Of a DNA stretch of 64,000 nucleotides, positions 34,473-46,654 are shown piece by piece. This DNA is from Parastagonospora avenae f. sp. tritici 18332-5 (Eukaryota; Ascomycota; Dothideomycetes; Pleosporales; Phaeosphaeriaceae), in assembly GCA_022559985.1 (NCBI GenBank), contig JAFJTR010000003.1, positions 62,001-126,000 on the forward strand, given 5' to 3'. Positions within the stretch are counted from its first letter, which is position 1; each line of letters opens with the position of its first letter. The translations under genes and the position numbers were made by a program. The notes under the pieces were generated by a model that worked only from the letters and a program-made list of their open reading frames with translations, made no database searches and was not told the DNA's origin.

Positions 34473-36508
34473 GAAGGAGTGGTGTATGATGATGTTTGTG
34501 TGAACGTGAGACTGTTGCATATATATTGGAACGGACTAGAGCTTGCAACGAGTGGGCAGTCGTACACATGCTATCAAAGATTTGAAATGTTATCAATTTT
34601 CATGGGCAATAGTGGATGTAGATGAGCTTCGATGCATGCATTGCGGTGTTCAGCTAACGACTACCTAATTAACGTTCCTAATGCAAGACAAAGCATATAC
34701 CTACAGTGCGAGTGGGCTTCTTCGCCTCCAACGATTGTGGAAAAATCTATACAGCCATGTCAGCAGATGTATCGCTAGATTGTAAATGCAACAGAGGTTG
34801 TGTATGGTACGGATCAGACATCCAAGGAAGGTATTCGCGCTCATGGCACATCGGTTGTAGGTTCAATTGATGGCTAGCGTGGAAACTGCGAATGTGGAAA
34901 TGTTTCATCATGAAGGGGGAGCAGAAGACAAGTTGTGGTACTAACCTGGATACGTCCAAATGTCGCAGGCACCTAATGTTAGCCATCCACTACTCGCGAG
35001 TGCGCGATCCAGGCAAATCATGCCAGTGTTCATGTATTGCGACCGACGCATCCCACGTTGTCCGCAAGGATGCTTATAGAACGCGACGGACGGTATCGGT
35101 TACATGCGATCAGCGCAAGCTTTGCGCAAAGCTAGGTAGCGAATTTGGCGGACTAAATCTGTGCGACCCAAATTAGCAGGCTGAACCAGCTAGGCCGAGT
35201 AGAACAGTAATGGTGAAAGGTGAGGTCAGACGAAAGTACTGGCAAGTATCAAGCGCCCTGCGAGAGGCACCCGGACAACAAAATTTCTTCAAGGTCGAAT
35301 CCGTTGGAGAAAGAAGATGTGTAAAGTATCATCACTCCGGGAGAGTGCAGAGAGGTGGTGCAGAGGGACTTACCAGTGGTTTCCAGACGCTCACTTCCAG
35401 CTAAAGCACAGTAGCCGCAATGTGAGCGTCGCGCGCCAAAGACGCGTTGTTGATGTTGGGGGAGGAAGTGATGAGGAAAGTTCCTGGTCAAGAAAAGTTC
35501 CAGGTCGAGCAGTTAGCGCGCCAAGATTTCGTTCGCACGTGATGCGGTTGGATCAGGACTAGCGCTGGAAGGTTTTGTCATCGTCGAGTGTCACGATTTG
35601 GGCCAGCATCGCAGCAAATGGGAAAAGAAACTGGCAAATTCTCAACATAATACAATAGATGTATCCTGCCCCGGCCGAAGCAATTTTCCTGGCGGTGAAG
35701 CTTTCCAAGTGGTAGGAACGCTGGTGCAGTCCGGATAGATTGGTGGGCCCAGCCACGCAGGAATCAGCGCCCCTAACCTGTCGCCGATCAGCACCCTCAT
35801 CACATCTCACTGCAAGACTACACACCGACCGCGCCCGCGTTCCTGGCTACCTCCTCCCCAGGCCCTGCACCCTCGTCGCGAGTGGATGCACCGTCGCATA
35901 CGACTCCATCGACGACTCACGACTTTGTCAAGTGCAGCCTGATCCGACACCGCTCCTGCCCACCTCACTGCGCTGGCGGCACGGATGCGACACGATAGCA
36001 CTCGAGACGACATCGCGCCATATCTGATCTGGCTGTAGCACCCACCAACACCGCTTGACCACCCCAGCGTCATCGTGAACTTCTGCGCTGCACTCTGCGC
36101 CAGGACACGCTCTATCCTTATCATCCCATCTCCGTTGTCGCGCGCTCGTTCGCCGGCCTCACCCCGGCAAGTGCCCGATCGCGACTTTCACGCTACCGGC
36201 TCCGTCGCGGTCTGCGACCGCACCCTCAACGCGAACTTTGTATCTGCGTCCATCTCCCTCGACACTTTTTGGACGTCTTTGCAGCCGGCGCGACACGTTC
36301 CTCCTGTATACTGTATCGTTCCTAACGTGACCGAGACGGCCCCCACCCGCATGCATCGCGAACGATAGCACGCATCTCGCCCGTAATCTTGAAGTGCAGT
36401 TCCCGGTCGGTTTCCCACATTTCTACACCATTCCTGCCCTTCCGGTGGCACCTTGACAGCACACTCTGCGCCTGCCCGCGCGCTTCCTTGGACTGAGGAG
36501 CCCGCAAG
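34473..36508. other. Intergenic region, about 2 kb, includes likely long ptaB leader
   Basis: No supported gene. The C-rich, ATG-poor 700 bp before the ptaB start (about 35750-36508) looks like a long promoter or 5' leader. Short frames at 35740-36027 and 36075-36368 could act as upstream ORFs if transcribed, but this is not shown. Confidence 0.4.
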
Positions 36509-38906
36509 ATGATGACCACAAGCTATCCCCACGGCCCCGGTATGCATCCGCAGGGCATGCCGCATGGCCACCCCATGGGCGGTCCAGGACCAAATCCTGG
36601 CCAGCAAATGCCTCCTGGTATGCACCCAGGCGTATCAGGCCCCAACGGCGCTGTGAGCCAAGCAGGGTCTATGATGGGCATGCAGCCTGGCATGGGGCCA
36701 AACGCGCATGCACTGTCGCATCTGCAGCCTCAACAGGCGCATATGTTTGCGCAACAGCAGCAACACCCCGGAATGAGTAAGCTTGCAAACTCTTTTCCCT
36801 CGGATCACACTAACGCGAGACAGTGAATCCTACAATGTTGCAGCAACAGCGGAACGCCCAGCAGCAATACATGCGCCAGCAACAGCAACACATGCTCCAG
36901 CAGCAAGGCGGCATGGGTATGGGTTTCCCAAACCAGATGCCGAACATGACCCCGCAACAAATGGCCACCATGAGGCAACAGATGGGAGGACAGCCTTTCG
37001 TGAACCTTCCCCAACACCTCCAGCTTCAGCAACAGCAGCAGCAAATGCAGAACCAACAGCAAGGCGGCCCACAACAGGCTGCGGCCATGGCACAAGCGCA
37101 AGCAGCGCACCAGCAGCAACAACAACAACAACATCAAATGCAACAACAACAGCAACACCAAGCGCAGGTGCAAGCCATTGCGATGCAGCAAGCGCATTCC
37201 CAGCAGAGCAATCATAGTCAGAACGCAAATTCGGGACCTCCAACCTCGCAGTCCCAGCAAGGACCTCTTCGCCCACCATCAGCCATGAGCCACCACGCCT
37301 CTCCTATCCCCCCTCCCACCCCTCAACAACCTCCACCTCAACAGCCTCCACCCCAACAGCAACAGCAGCAGCAGCAACAGGCTCAACAGGCTCAACAACA
37401 AGCACAGCAACAAGCCCAGCAACAGGCACAGCAAGCACAGCAGGCGGCTCAGCAGCAAGCCCAACAACAGGCTCAGCAGCAGCAGCAACAAGCCCAACAG
37501 CAGGCACAACAACAGCAGCAGCAGCAATCTGGCCCACAGCAAGGACAGCAGACACCCGCTCCCTCGCAACCCCAAAGCTTACCGCAGCAGCCAAATCAGC
37601 AACAGCCAAACCCTACACAAATGCAACGAAACCCCGCAATGGCACAGCAAGCGCAACAGCAAGCGCAAGCACAGGCAGCCCAGGTCCAACAAGTGGCGGC
37701 CCGGAACATGGCTATGATGAAGCAGGCACAAGCTGGCGCGACTGGCGGTACTGGCACGCTGAAGCTGATGAACTTCGTCGCCGAAATGGGAAAGTTTGGC
37801 ACTGATCTGCAAGAGAGCAACACAGTGGAACGATGGCAGTCCTTCGTCGACAAGTTCTTCTCGGTGACAGGGTCATTCATACACTGCGTCTTTTCCACTG
37901 GGTCGGAGAGGACCAAGCAGTTCGAGATTGTGTATGCTGCTTTGCCGCGCTACTTCTTTACTCTCTTCAACACCGACGTTACCAACCTTCAAATCACCCT
38001 GGACGGATCTGCGGAAAAGGCATCGGGATCTGAGCTCAAAGTCACCTGCGATCGCGCCAAGTTCATCTACACTTACAGGAATCAATGCCAAGTTGTCTAT
38101 CGGGGAAAGCTCACAGCTTTCTGGTCCGAGTCGGAAAAGATGGAGTGGCTGCAATTCGAGGGCGAAGGCCATCAAGAGTACATACCTCACTCAGTCCTCA
38201 AGAATCTGGTTGTGCACCCCTCGCCAAACCAGCAAAACCCAAATCAATCGCCACGGATGAGCAAGAACGCAAAACTGAAGCAGCAACGAGGCATGGAAGC
38301 TCCGGAGCCTTTTATTCCAATATCGAAATTGCCATCTGCTGGCGTGACGGATCTGGGCTTGCCGCCCGTGCTGCAAAGCTACCTCGAGGTCAGTACACGG
38401 AAGAGGAAAATGCACAGCATGGACGCTGACGACGGCAGATATACGAAACGATGAACAACATGACCAGCCTGATGGCTCACTATCAAGAACATAGCAACAT
38501 GGTCCCGACCGAAGCCCTCGAGCATTGGATATCAAGCAGAGACCCGGCTTCCATGGGCCAAGCGAACTCGATGCCGCAACCAAACATGCCACCAGGAGCA
38601 CGACCGCCTGGGCCTGGTCAGCAAGGCCCGCCAATGTTCATGTCTCCACACCTGCAGAACCAGCTCCTTCCAAATGTTATGAACGGATCCCCCGGCATGA
38701 TGCACACTCCATCGCCCAACTCCCATGCCATGGTCAAGCAGCAAAGTACAAGCTCCCACACCGCTAGCGTCAACACATCGCCAAATATGGCAGGCAAGCG
38801 ACGGAGAAGTACGGCCAAAATGGACATGGACGATGGTGACGGGATGAACGGCACCAAAGTCAAGCAAAGCCCACGGGTGGGAGGCAACAAGAGGATGAAG
38901 AACTAA
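36509..38906 (+). CDS. ptaB: PtaB/Mfg1-like LIM-domain-binding transcription cofactor
   Basis: Three exons (36509-36776, 36824-38388, 38439-38906) give 766 residues; introns of 47 and 50 nt are canonical. The N-terminal half is low complexity: Met/Pro/Gly/His-rich to about residue 90, then Gln tracts coded by mixed CAG/CAA from about 37021 to 37550. The LIM-binding (Ldb/SEUSS-type) domain spans about residues 394-550, starting LKLMNFVAEMGKFG and including VERWQSFVDKFFS and YIPHSVLKNL. The second junction joins LQSYLE to IYETMNNMTSL, as expected for the helical segment after the domain. A Lys/Arg-rich nuclear-type motif (GKRRRS) and KRMKN lie at the C-terminus. In moulds PtaB works with the SomA/Flo8 factor to control adhesion, development and wall genes; in Candida the counterpart is Mfg1. 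Nuclear. Confidence 0.9.
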
Positions 38907-39882
38907 TTGTCGCCCTTTCGCTGTCTTTCCTGCATCTGCGTTCACATCTAGACCCCCGGGTGCGGCATTCTCCTACCACATCATTGTACAAGCGCGGCGT
39001 TACATCTCCATGTTCCTCACCTCTTATATCCTAACCCAGTCTCCTTTCCCAGTACCCCATCCTGTTTCCGGCGCTCCATGGGCGGCGGTCGTCTTGTGCG
39101 CTTGTTGCTTTATTTTTCCCTCTCATCGTTCACCGGCGCATTCAGCATCATCCTTTTTCCGCCTCCTCGCCATCTAGTTTTCCCTGGGGCTACATAATCT
39201 GTTCTTGTACATTACATGGAAAGGGAAAAGACGTCGACTTTGCTGGTTGACGCGTGTGGCTGCACAGTTCATTACTTTTATTGGCATTTTGCGCGAGAAT
39301 GGGATGAGACATGGCCCAGTGAGGAGTGAGGCGTGGGGATTCTTTTTTATACGAATTGACATGTTATGACTTCATGTCTTCTTTCGAACGTGATTTTGGC
39401 TTGCTGGTTTTATGTGAGACTTGGGTGTTTGAACGTACATGTTGGGCATGCATGTTTGCTTCGACTTCACCACATTTCTGGGAAAGTTAGTGATATACCC
39501 ATCCGCCCAACCAACGACAGCCACCTATCGATCATAGAGAAGTTCCAAGTGGACGTACAGTTCGGGGGGTAGAGAACGACGCTTAAATGACATGCATTCT
39601 AACAATGCGTTAAGAGCATTGGAGGAATGAAGAGAGCAAGGACTCGGTGGAGTTAGCCATGGACTCAGGATTCGATAAGCTGTAGCTTCAATATCTTGCT
39701 TCTGCGTCCCGTTTGGTAATGGACTCGCTACTAAGCAAAATGCTGCAGATGAAGGGTTTGATGGTGCGAGACATGAAGCTTGTCTGTTATGCTATTTTAC
39801 CCATTCAGACGCTCCTTGTAGCTGCTCAACTTGATTATTTCTTCTTGCTTTTAGCGCTTTTGTGTCATGGGCATCTACCCAG
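38907..39882. other. Intergenic, 3' of ptaB
   Basis: C/T-rich 3' UTR-like sequence followed by unremarkable DNA. No gene seen. Confidence 0.45.
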
Positions 39883-42310
39883 CTAGACCAGTGTGATGGT
39901 CTCCATTTTGTCTCCCTTAAATCGCAGAAAGACGCCGGACTCGTGTTGCTTGCAAGTGGATCGTGCTGCTTCGTCTTGGTCGGAGTTCGACGAATGAAGA
40001 TGATTGATTTCGGTCTTACCTTTATGTTCAGTGGATTGTTCATCACGCACTTTGTGTGAACGCTGGATTGAGGCTCTCCAGAATCCGACGCGCTTCCATG
40101 TATCATGTTTCTCCCCAGGCTCGAGACCTAGTCCCGTCATGTAGTACGAATAGACATACTCCCCTGGATCCTTCCAAGATGGTTCGTAGGGTGGAACATG
40201 ATGTTCGACCAGAAGAGCCAGCAAAACCCTATCCGGTAGACTTTCCATATCTTTGGAATCCTCACAGAGATACTCGAACATCGTTTCTTTAGTCCTCGAC
40301 CCTTGCGGCCCTAGATCACTACATGTTGACGTGACTTGTTCTTCAAAGGCCCTATAGCAAAGCCTCCAGGGGGCCTTGGACTCATCAAGCATCCTCGGCC
40401 GGAAAGGGCTATTTAATATATTCGGCTCTTGTAGCTTTGCTGTCAGTGTAGCTAACTTGACTCTGAGCTGCAGCCCGGTGAAGTCGTGTAAATATGTTGG
40501 TGGCAGCTCGTTTGGTGATTGACCTGGCCATTGGAAGTGTATGAGTGTAGTAGCGCTTATTTCTCTCATGTGTAATCCCTTCAAGCTACTAAATTGGAGT
40601 GCAATGGTGTCGCAGTTGGGAATCGTACGTCTGAACCATAACCATGAAGGCGTTGATGCTGAGTCTGTGCCTTGTGCAATTATTGAATGGTCCCACGTGG
40701 TTCAATTGTACTGTATGACCAGGCCAACCCGTAGGGTAATGATTCCCCCCATATACCGGCGAGATAGGTGAGCCCATGTATATTTTGAAATGCTTCTGCA
40801 ACTCCCGCGAAAGCTATAATCCTATCACTTGCATTTAACAGAGTCCGACTTCGATAATCATTTACCAATTCCAACCATGTACCGAGGTGCTCATCTAGTC
40901 CTTGGGTGCCCACGGAGAGGTGGAATTTGCCAATTTTGTTATAATGTTGCAATTGGTCGACGTAGCGCCCTTTCTGGGGAAGCCATGACCCAAGAAGCTC
41001 ATCAGAAAATGTCTCTGCGCATTCCCACATGAGGTTTTGATGTCCATATATGATGGTATGCGGACTCAAGAGGTATTCTTGAAAGATCCAGGCTCGGGAC
41101 GACCGGGCCAAGTGCTACTATCTAGCCACGCGTATGCAGAAGCGGGTCCCACGGGTGATATTGAGACATGGCTAGCCTTCTGAGACCCCCATCGAATGAT
41201 ACAAGGACTTAAGCATCTGGGATCCTCCCGAGCTTGATCGAATCCCATTGTGGGCGGGAATACAAACGCGAGGTTGCAGACTGCTTTGCTATATACTGCA
41301 GACATTTTTGCAGCCTCTGCAGCCCAGTCAGATACTGAGTCCTGTATGATGCAGATTGAACCAATCCATAAGTACTGGTAACCAAGCTAGCGGACAATCC
41401 GAATCGCTTCTCTGAAGTTTTGTGGGAGCTCGTCAAGGGGTATGGCAGTTTCGAACTCTTCTAGCCTTGAGCTCAGCAAGCGTAGTTGCTGGGATGGCTC
41501 CGCGCCACAAATGTGACTCAAAGTGAGATATTTGAAGTCTACGATTGTTGATGTTTTGCCCACCAGCCTCACGCCGTCCAAAGAAATCTGGATGATTCTT
41601 GTTGGGCACTTGCCATTTAATCCGTAACCGGTGTTCCAAGTCCTGCATGTATGGTGATTTTGAGTGCATCCATCATCTGATTCAGATTGTCGATGGAGCG
41701 TCGTGGCACGTTGTGGACGGGTTTTGGGGCATCAAATATGTTCTGCTCTCCAGCTACGCCTCCATTACTTAATTAGTTACATACAGGTTAGATAACGCGA
41801 CATACCTTTGTGAGACCTCATACGGAGATAGCGATGGTCTACGTCTATGCATGGCCATCCCTCCTCATCCTTCTCCATTGTTTGAACCATTAACCTAAAG
41901 CTGCCATGGTCGACCCAATCGATGCTTTCCGCAGACAAAATAACCGTGGCCATCGGCTTTGACTTTGATTTTTCCGGAAGAGAAGAAAGACTATTATACA
42001 AAGATGACAATAGCCTTGCAATTGCAACAAATGCTCCACATAGCAAATCTCGTAATGCTTCCAGGATATCTCTGCAAACATACTTTTTTTCTCACTCTAT
42101 TCACCTTTTTGGTCATTTCGCTCCCAGAACTTTTGCCAATTTTCGCCAGACTCCAATTTTCCAATTCACAGTATCCCATTTCTCAACAAATTGCTTACAG
42201 CTATCGTAAAGCTGGTGGAGTGGTACTGACCCCTCTGGACAAGGCTCTCGTTCAGGAGGTAGTAAGTGGAAGGCAGGATCGTGTTCGCTCGATTGCGAAG
42301 CTGTAGCCAT
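39883..42310 (-). pseudogene. Decayed HET-domain gene
   Basis: Pieces of one HET protein occur in order but in different frames. From the left of the gene (42310) come MATASQSSEHDPAF, then DWVDHGSFRLMVQTMEKD, a canonical-looking intron donor at about 41806, the C-x-H-C region, YLTLSHICGAEP (usual SHCWG damaged), an in-frame TAG just before LGYQYLWIG, then CIIQDSVSDWAAEAAKMSAVYS, SSRAWIFQEYLLSPHTI in a shifted frame with two stops before it, NASDRIIAFAGVAEAF, TPSWLWFRRT in a further frame, and a long intact C-terminal piece ending at 39883. At least three frame changes and one stop break the reading. The conserved motif order makes the origin secure; it is nonfunctional unless the assembly is wrong. 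Confidence 0.75.
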
Positions 42311-42849
42311 CTCGTAACGTACTGGGAGAGTCGGTGACAAGAGAGCGGGGTAAATGTGAAGAGACCTAAGTTGCAGCCTGCTCAAAACCGGTTGAGACTT
42401 TGAGCAACTGCAGCTGACTCAGCAATACCTGTTGTGGCTCAGCCTTGCTGTATCACTTCCGTCGCTGAATAAGAAGCCTTTAGAGTTTTACACTTGATGA
42501 CATATTTATGCGGCTACAGAGCGTCGCACACAAAATAGGGCTAGCTTGTCGGCTTGAAGCAAATATACAAGTAGTCTCTAAAGAATGAAGTTTTGGAAGG
42601 CCATGGTATCGCTCCAAATGGTGAGGTAAGCGGGATGTGTAAGAGAAAATGTCAGTAGCATCGTTGACGTTGACTAGAAAGCTGTGCATTACGACTTGCA
42701 GAGCGCACTCTTCGTTCCTGGGGTTGTGGTCAAACATCTTGACTCTGCATCCCATGTAAGCATCGAATGGTCAACTGCTGGCTACAATTATGCAGTGTCT
42801 ACTTTGGGGTTCGGCTGAAAAGTTTCCGTGCCAGTGTATAAGCACGCTT
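42311..42849. other. Intergenic, no gene seen
   Basis: Short frames only (for example 42480-42755). This lies 3' of the Gfo/Idh/MocA gene. Confidence 0.4.
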
Positions 42850-44005
42850 CTACAATCTCGCCTTCGCCTGTCCATCTTCATCGACCCTCTTGCCGTCTCT
42901 GCCAAAGGCGATCTTCTTTCCGCTCTTCAAGCTGTCCTGCAGCGCAACGCCAATTTTGACAGCCTCCATGCTGCTCGTCAGATCGACCGGTACTTCCTTG
43001 TTCTCCAGAACCGCGTTTGTGAACTGTCGAGCCTCTTCCACAAATGCGTGCTCAAAGCGCTCGTAGTAGTTCTGGGGAATGTCGCGATGAATGCCAGTGC
43101 TCAAGTGCGACTCCAGAAGTCCGGTGGTAGGGTTGGCATTGATAGTAAGTTTGCCTTTGGTGCCGATGATCTCGGTCGTATCGTGCTGACCTGGCGGGTT
43201 CATGCGCGAGCTGTAGAAGTAGGCGATTTGACCATCGTAGAATTCGACGACACCAACGCCGTTGTCTACGTCCCCGTGCTTGGCGAGATCGGGCTCCACA
43301 GCTGTGACGCCGAAAGCGATGACGCTCTTGACCTTAGGCAGGATCTTGCTCTCGGCACTGAAGAACCATAGGGCAAGATCAATGTCGTGGATGTTGCAGT
43401 CGACAAAGATACCGCCAGAGAACTGAGCATACTCGACAAAGAAGCCACTGGGGTCGTACTTGTCGCAAGTCTGGCTGCGTAGAATGGTGGGACGGCCAAT
43501 GGAGCCGTTAATGGTTTGGGCGTATGCGGATAGGTAGGAGGCGTCGAAGCGACGCGAGAAACCACACATGACCTTTTGCTTTGGATGGCGTGCAGCAACA
43601 TCAAGGAGTTGTTGGCACTGGAATCATGTTACTGTGTCGTCACGATCTATCTTGGAAAGACATTGTACGTACGACATCCAGCTTTGTGCTCAACGGCTTT
43701 TCACACAAGACGTGCAATCCTGCCTCAATTGCCTTGATACTCTGCTCTGCATGTGCCGTGGTCACGACCGCGACGCACACTGCTTCAAGCCCCTCGTGCT
43801 TCAGCATCTCGTCATAGTCAGAGTAGATCTTCACGCCCCACGGCTCGAGATTCTCTTTTGCCCATGCTAGCTCACCGTCCGCCGGCGTAAAAGCAGCGAC
43901 CAATTCGGCTTTTGGAGTGCGGTGTAGGAAGTGCTGGGCATGGCGAGCGCCCATGCGACCAAGGCCAGAAACGGCGATTTTGAGTCTGCGGAGTGTCGGA
44001 GCCAT
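42850..44005 (-). CDS. Gfo/Idh/MocA-family NAD(P) dehydrogenase (inositol dehydrogenase-like)
   Basis: Two exons (44005-43673 and 43617-42850) give 366 residues; the 55-nt intron runs from GTACGT to CCAG at phase 0. The N-terminal Rossmann fold opens with LKIAVSGLGRMGARHAQHF (GxGxxG), and AGLHVLCEKPLSTK is the conserved EKP motif whose Lys takes part in catalysis. The C-terminal alpha/beta domain contains GGIFVDCNIHDIDLALWF, the family H-D motif (His and Asp of the active site). Length and motifs fit myo-inositol 2-dehydrogenase and related sugar dehydrogenases. Cytosolic, no targeting signal. It sits 0.8 kb from the polyol-type dehydrogenase and belongs to the group of sugar enzymes ending at MIOX. 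Its substrate could be inositol or a uronate/aldonate; sequence alone does not decide. Confidence 0.88.
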
Positions 44006-44795
44006 GGTGAAGGTATTTAATCACCTGCTCCTTGAGAAGGTGAAGCTGAGAAGAGATCTGGTAAGAAGTTGAGGGAAAGAAGACGCAGTGATGCGTTCTC
44101 AAGGAGATCCGTCGTACACCGGCGGGGCCATAGCTTCCATTTCCATTCAGGGTCCAACTAGCCCTTGGTGCGAGATGCCGATCGACCCGTCTCCTTTCCC
44201 ATCACTTGTGACAATATCATCAAGAACGTCATCCTAAAGCCTAATGTGGACACAGACTCTTCGCTCCTGTTGAATAGCATCTGGTAATTACGGCGATTGT
44301 GTCCGCATTGCTACATCAGCAGTGGCATTGGCTTCTAGATCTGGGAGAGACGCGAGATGCAATAAGTTAATTATAGACGCTCACTAAACATCGCGATGTT
44401 TCTTAGCACGGTGTTGAGGTTTTGCGGAGTCGAGTGTGGAGTCGCGTCGCATCCCAGGCGTCTTTTCGGAGGTGGTCGACGTATGGGGAAATTTCCTCCG
44501 CTCCCAGCTCATTCATCGCTTCCCGCGCCGCATCCACTGCGAACGCATTCCTCAATTGCCTTGTAGTGCGCACAGCGCATCTCCCGAACCATGACGGCAT
44601 ATAGTGTAGAAACAGCTGATTCTAGCAAGGCAATTGCAAGCGATTGTACTAGAATTCACATATCGCACCAAATGTATGCGACGAGCGAATTTGGGACTCT
44701 CGAAACTAAATTATTCGCAGCGATGCCACCTGTGGCATTTCACGTTGAATCCAAAGCAGACTTGTTGTGTGCGTGATGCTTGGGGATCTTCTACT
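44006..44795. other. Intergenic, no gene seen
   Basis: Promoter of the Gfo/Idh/MocA gene and 3' side of the zinc dehydrogenase. A 65-codon minus-strand frame at 44403-44600 is not recognisable. Confidence 0.4.
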
Positions 44796-46133
44796 TTACA
44801 AGTTTGCCTTGTCCTCGCCGGTTTCTAACACGACCTTGATGACAAGATTTCCCTTGTCATCTTTGGTCTTGCCAGCCATGTCGAAGGCCTCTACGGCCGA
44901 TTCCAAGCCAGTGTATCGATGAGTGACAAGCTTCGCGAAATCTGGGTAATCCGGTCCCTTCTTAGACATCACTTCGATACCACTGGGGTATGTGTTTGCG
45001 TATCGGAAAACACCCATAATGTCGACCTCGCGAAGAGCTGCGGCGGAGATTGGGAGTGTTTGAACGGGCGTGCCCATACCGATCAGCAAGACTCTGCCGC
45101 CTGGGCGCGTTGCCTAGAATATGTCAGTGAAGGGTTTCAAGAAAAAGAAGCCTCAATACTCACGTAAATCGAAGCCTGGACGCAGGACGGAACACCGGTG
45201 CACTCAAACACAGCATCAACCTCGCCAATCTCGCCACCACTCCCTTTCGTTATTTTGCCAATTGCTGCAGCTGTCTCTTTCGCGATATCTAGTTGCTCCT
45301 CTATCGTTGCGCCCCGCTTCATTGGGACCGTGAAATTCCGATGCGCGAACTTGTTCTCCACGGCAAAATTTACTCTTCCCTCGTCTATGTCCGCTATCAC
45401 GACTGTGCTGGCGCCTGAAATCTTCGCCATGGCTGCCACTAGGAGACCTACAGCACCAGCTCCGAAGACTAGTACTGTTGCACCTGGTGCAAGTTGTGCT
45501 CGTTTGGATGCTTGGATTGCTACACCTAGCGGCTCGAGCAGTGCTCCAAGATCCAAGGACATATCATCTGGTAATCTTATCCAGTCAGTACGTTATGTCT
45601 TCTACATAAGAAGGCCGATTTACTTATGACACCAAGCAGCAGGATGGTTTATCCTGTCTTGCAACGTTCCTTGAGCATGCGGAAATGCCTTTGCACTGCT
45701 TCTGAATCGCATCCCCTTGCAGATGTTGTATCGTCCCTCTTTACATCTGTCGCATGTATCGCAAGGCAGTCCGACTTCTATCGCGACTTTATCTCCGATT
45801 TGGAAGTTCTGAACATCTGATCCAACACCAACAACAACACCCGAGGACTCGTGTCCCAGCGACATGGGCTCTTGTACGACGATATCGCCATTGCGGTAAT
45901 GTCGGTAGTAATGTAAGTCTGAACCGCAGAGACCAGTGCTTCGAACGCTGATCTGAAGCTCTGTCGGTCCTGGTGGGAAGATCGAGCGATTTTCCTTAGA
46001 CAGGCGTTAGAAGAAAGGTGATGATTCAAAAAGTGTGAGGACTGACAATTCTCAAGTCTTTTGCACCATGCAGGACGGATGCACGGATTTGCCGCTTGCC
46101 CTGCGACGCGTCTGGGCTTGTATCATCCGACAT
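44796..46133 (-). CDS. Zinc alcohol dehydrogenase, sorbitol/L-idonate dehydrogenase type
   Basis: Four exons (46133-46047, 45994-45624, 45575-45164, 45113-44796) give 395 residues; introns are 52, 48 and 50 nt. Motifs of a zinc-dependent medium-chain dehydrogenase are present: catalytic zinc Cys in STGLCGSDLHYY, GHESSG with the His-Glu pair, four structural-zinc Cys in CDTCDRCKEGRYNIC, the sorbitol-type LLEPLGVAIQAS and the nucleotide-binding VLVFGAGAVGLL. ADIDEGR after the second strand suggests NAD preference. Enzymes of this group oxidise polyols or L-idonate to ketoses/ketoaldonates; in the fungal D-glucuronate route an L-idonate 5-dehydrogenase is required, so that role is possible here. 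Divergent from the SDR gene across 521 bp. Confidence 0.9.
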
Positions 46134-46654
46134 TGCAATCAATCTCGAGAGATTAGATCTTTCTGCAACGTTGAACTAGGCTATGTGCTTAACGAAGCTG
46201 TGAGTATGGCACAGAGAAAGTATAGCACGGCTACAACAGCTATAATGAATCTAGAGAGGAGCGAAGCGGACGAAAGCGCTGCTCAGTCATTCCGCAGTAT
46301 GTCACAAGCCACTACGAATAACTGTCGCGCCTCCACTCGGCGCGTCTTTCCCCAGCAAAATATGGGGACACTTGCTGCTTCGGCCTTTGAATGGCGGGAC
46401 ATCAAATGCCGACGTCAAGCGGGGCAGCTTTCCGAGGGTGTTCCGAGCGACCAGACACAGCATCGACTTTTGGTGCCGATAAAAAGTCCCCCAAACTTCA
46501 TTCACTTTCCTGAAGTTCTTTGGTGGTTCATTCTAAGTTTCTAGACTCTGAATCGGCACATTGTAGCCTTCAGCTTATTCCACCGTGCTCCTGAAGCCAA
46601 TCTACCTAGACAACACAGTTCCGAACATTTGCAATTGAGCAGTATTTTGACAAT
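46134..46654. promoter_or_regulatory. Divergent promoter region of MDR and SDR genes
   Basis: A 521-bp region between start codons of two outward-facing sugar-dehydrogenase genes; co-regulation is plausible. A GCGGGG motif at 46419-46424 matches the CreA consensus, but such motifs are common by chance. Confidence 0.4.

Noticed and set aside
37279..37575. Leucine-rich minus-strand frames over the ptaB Gln tract
   Set aside because: They are the reverse complement of CAG/CAA repeats and have no independent evidence.
44403..44600. 65-codon minus-strand frame between the two dehydrogenase genes
   Set aside because: Too short, no motif and no flanking splice sites.
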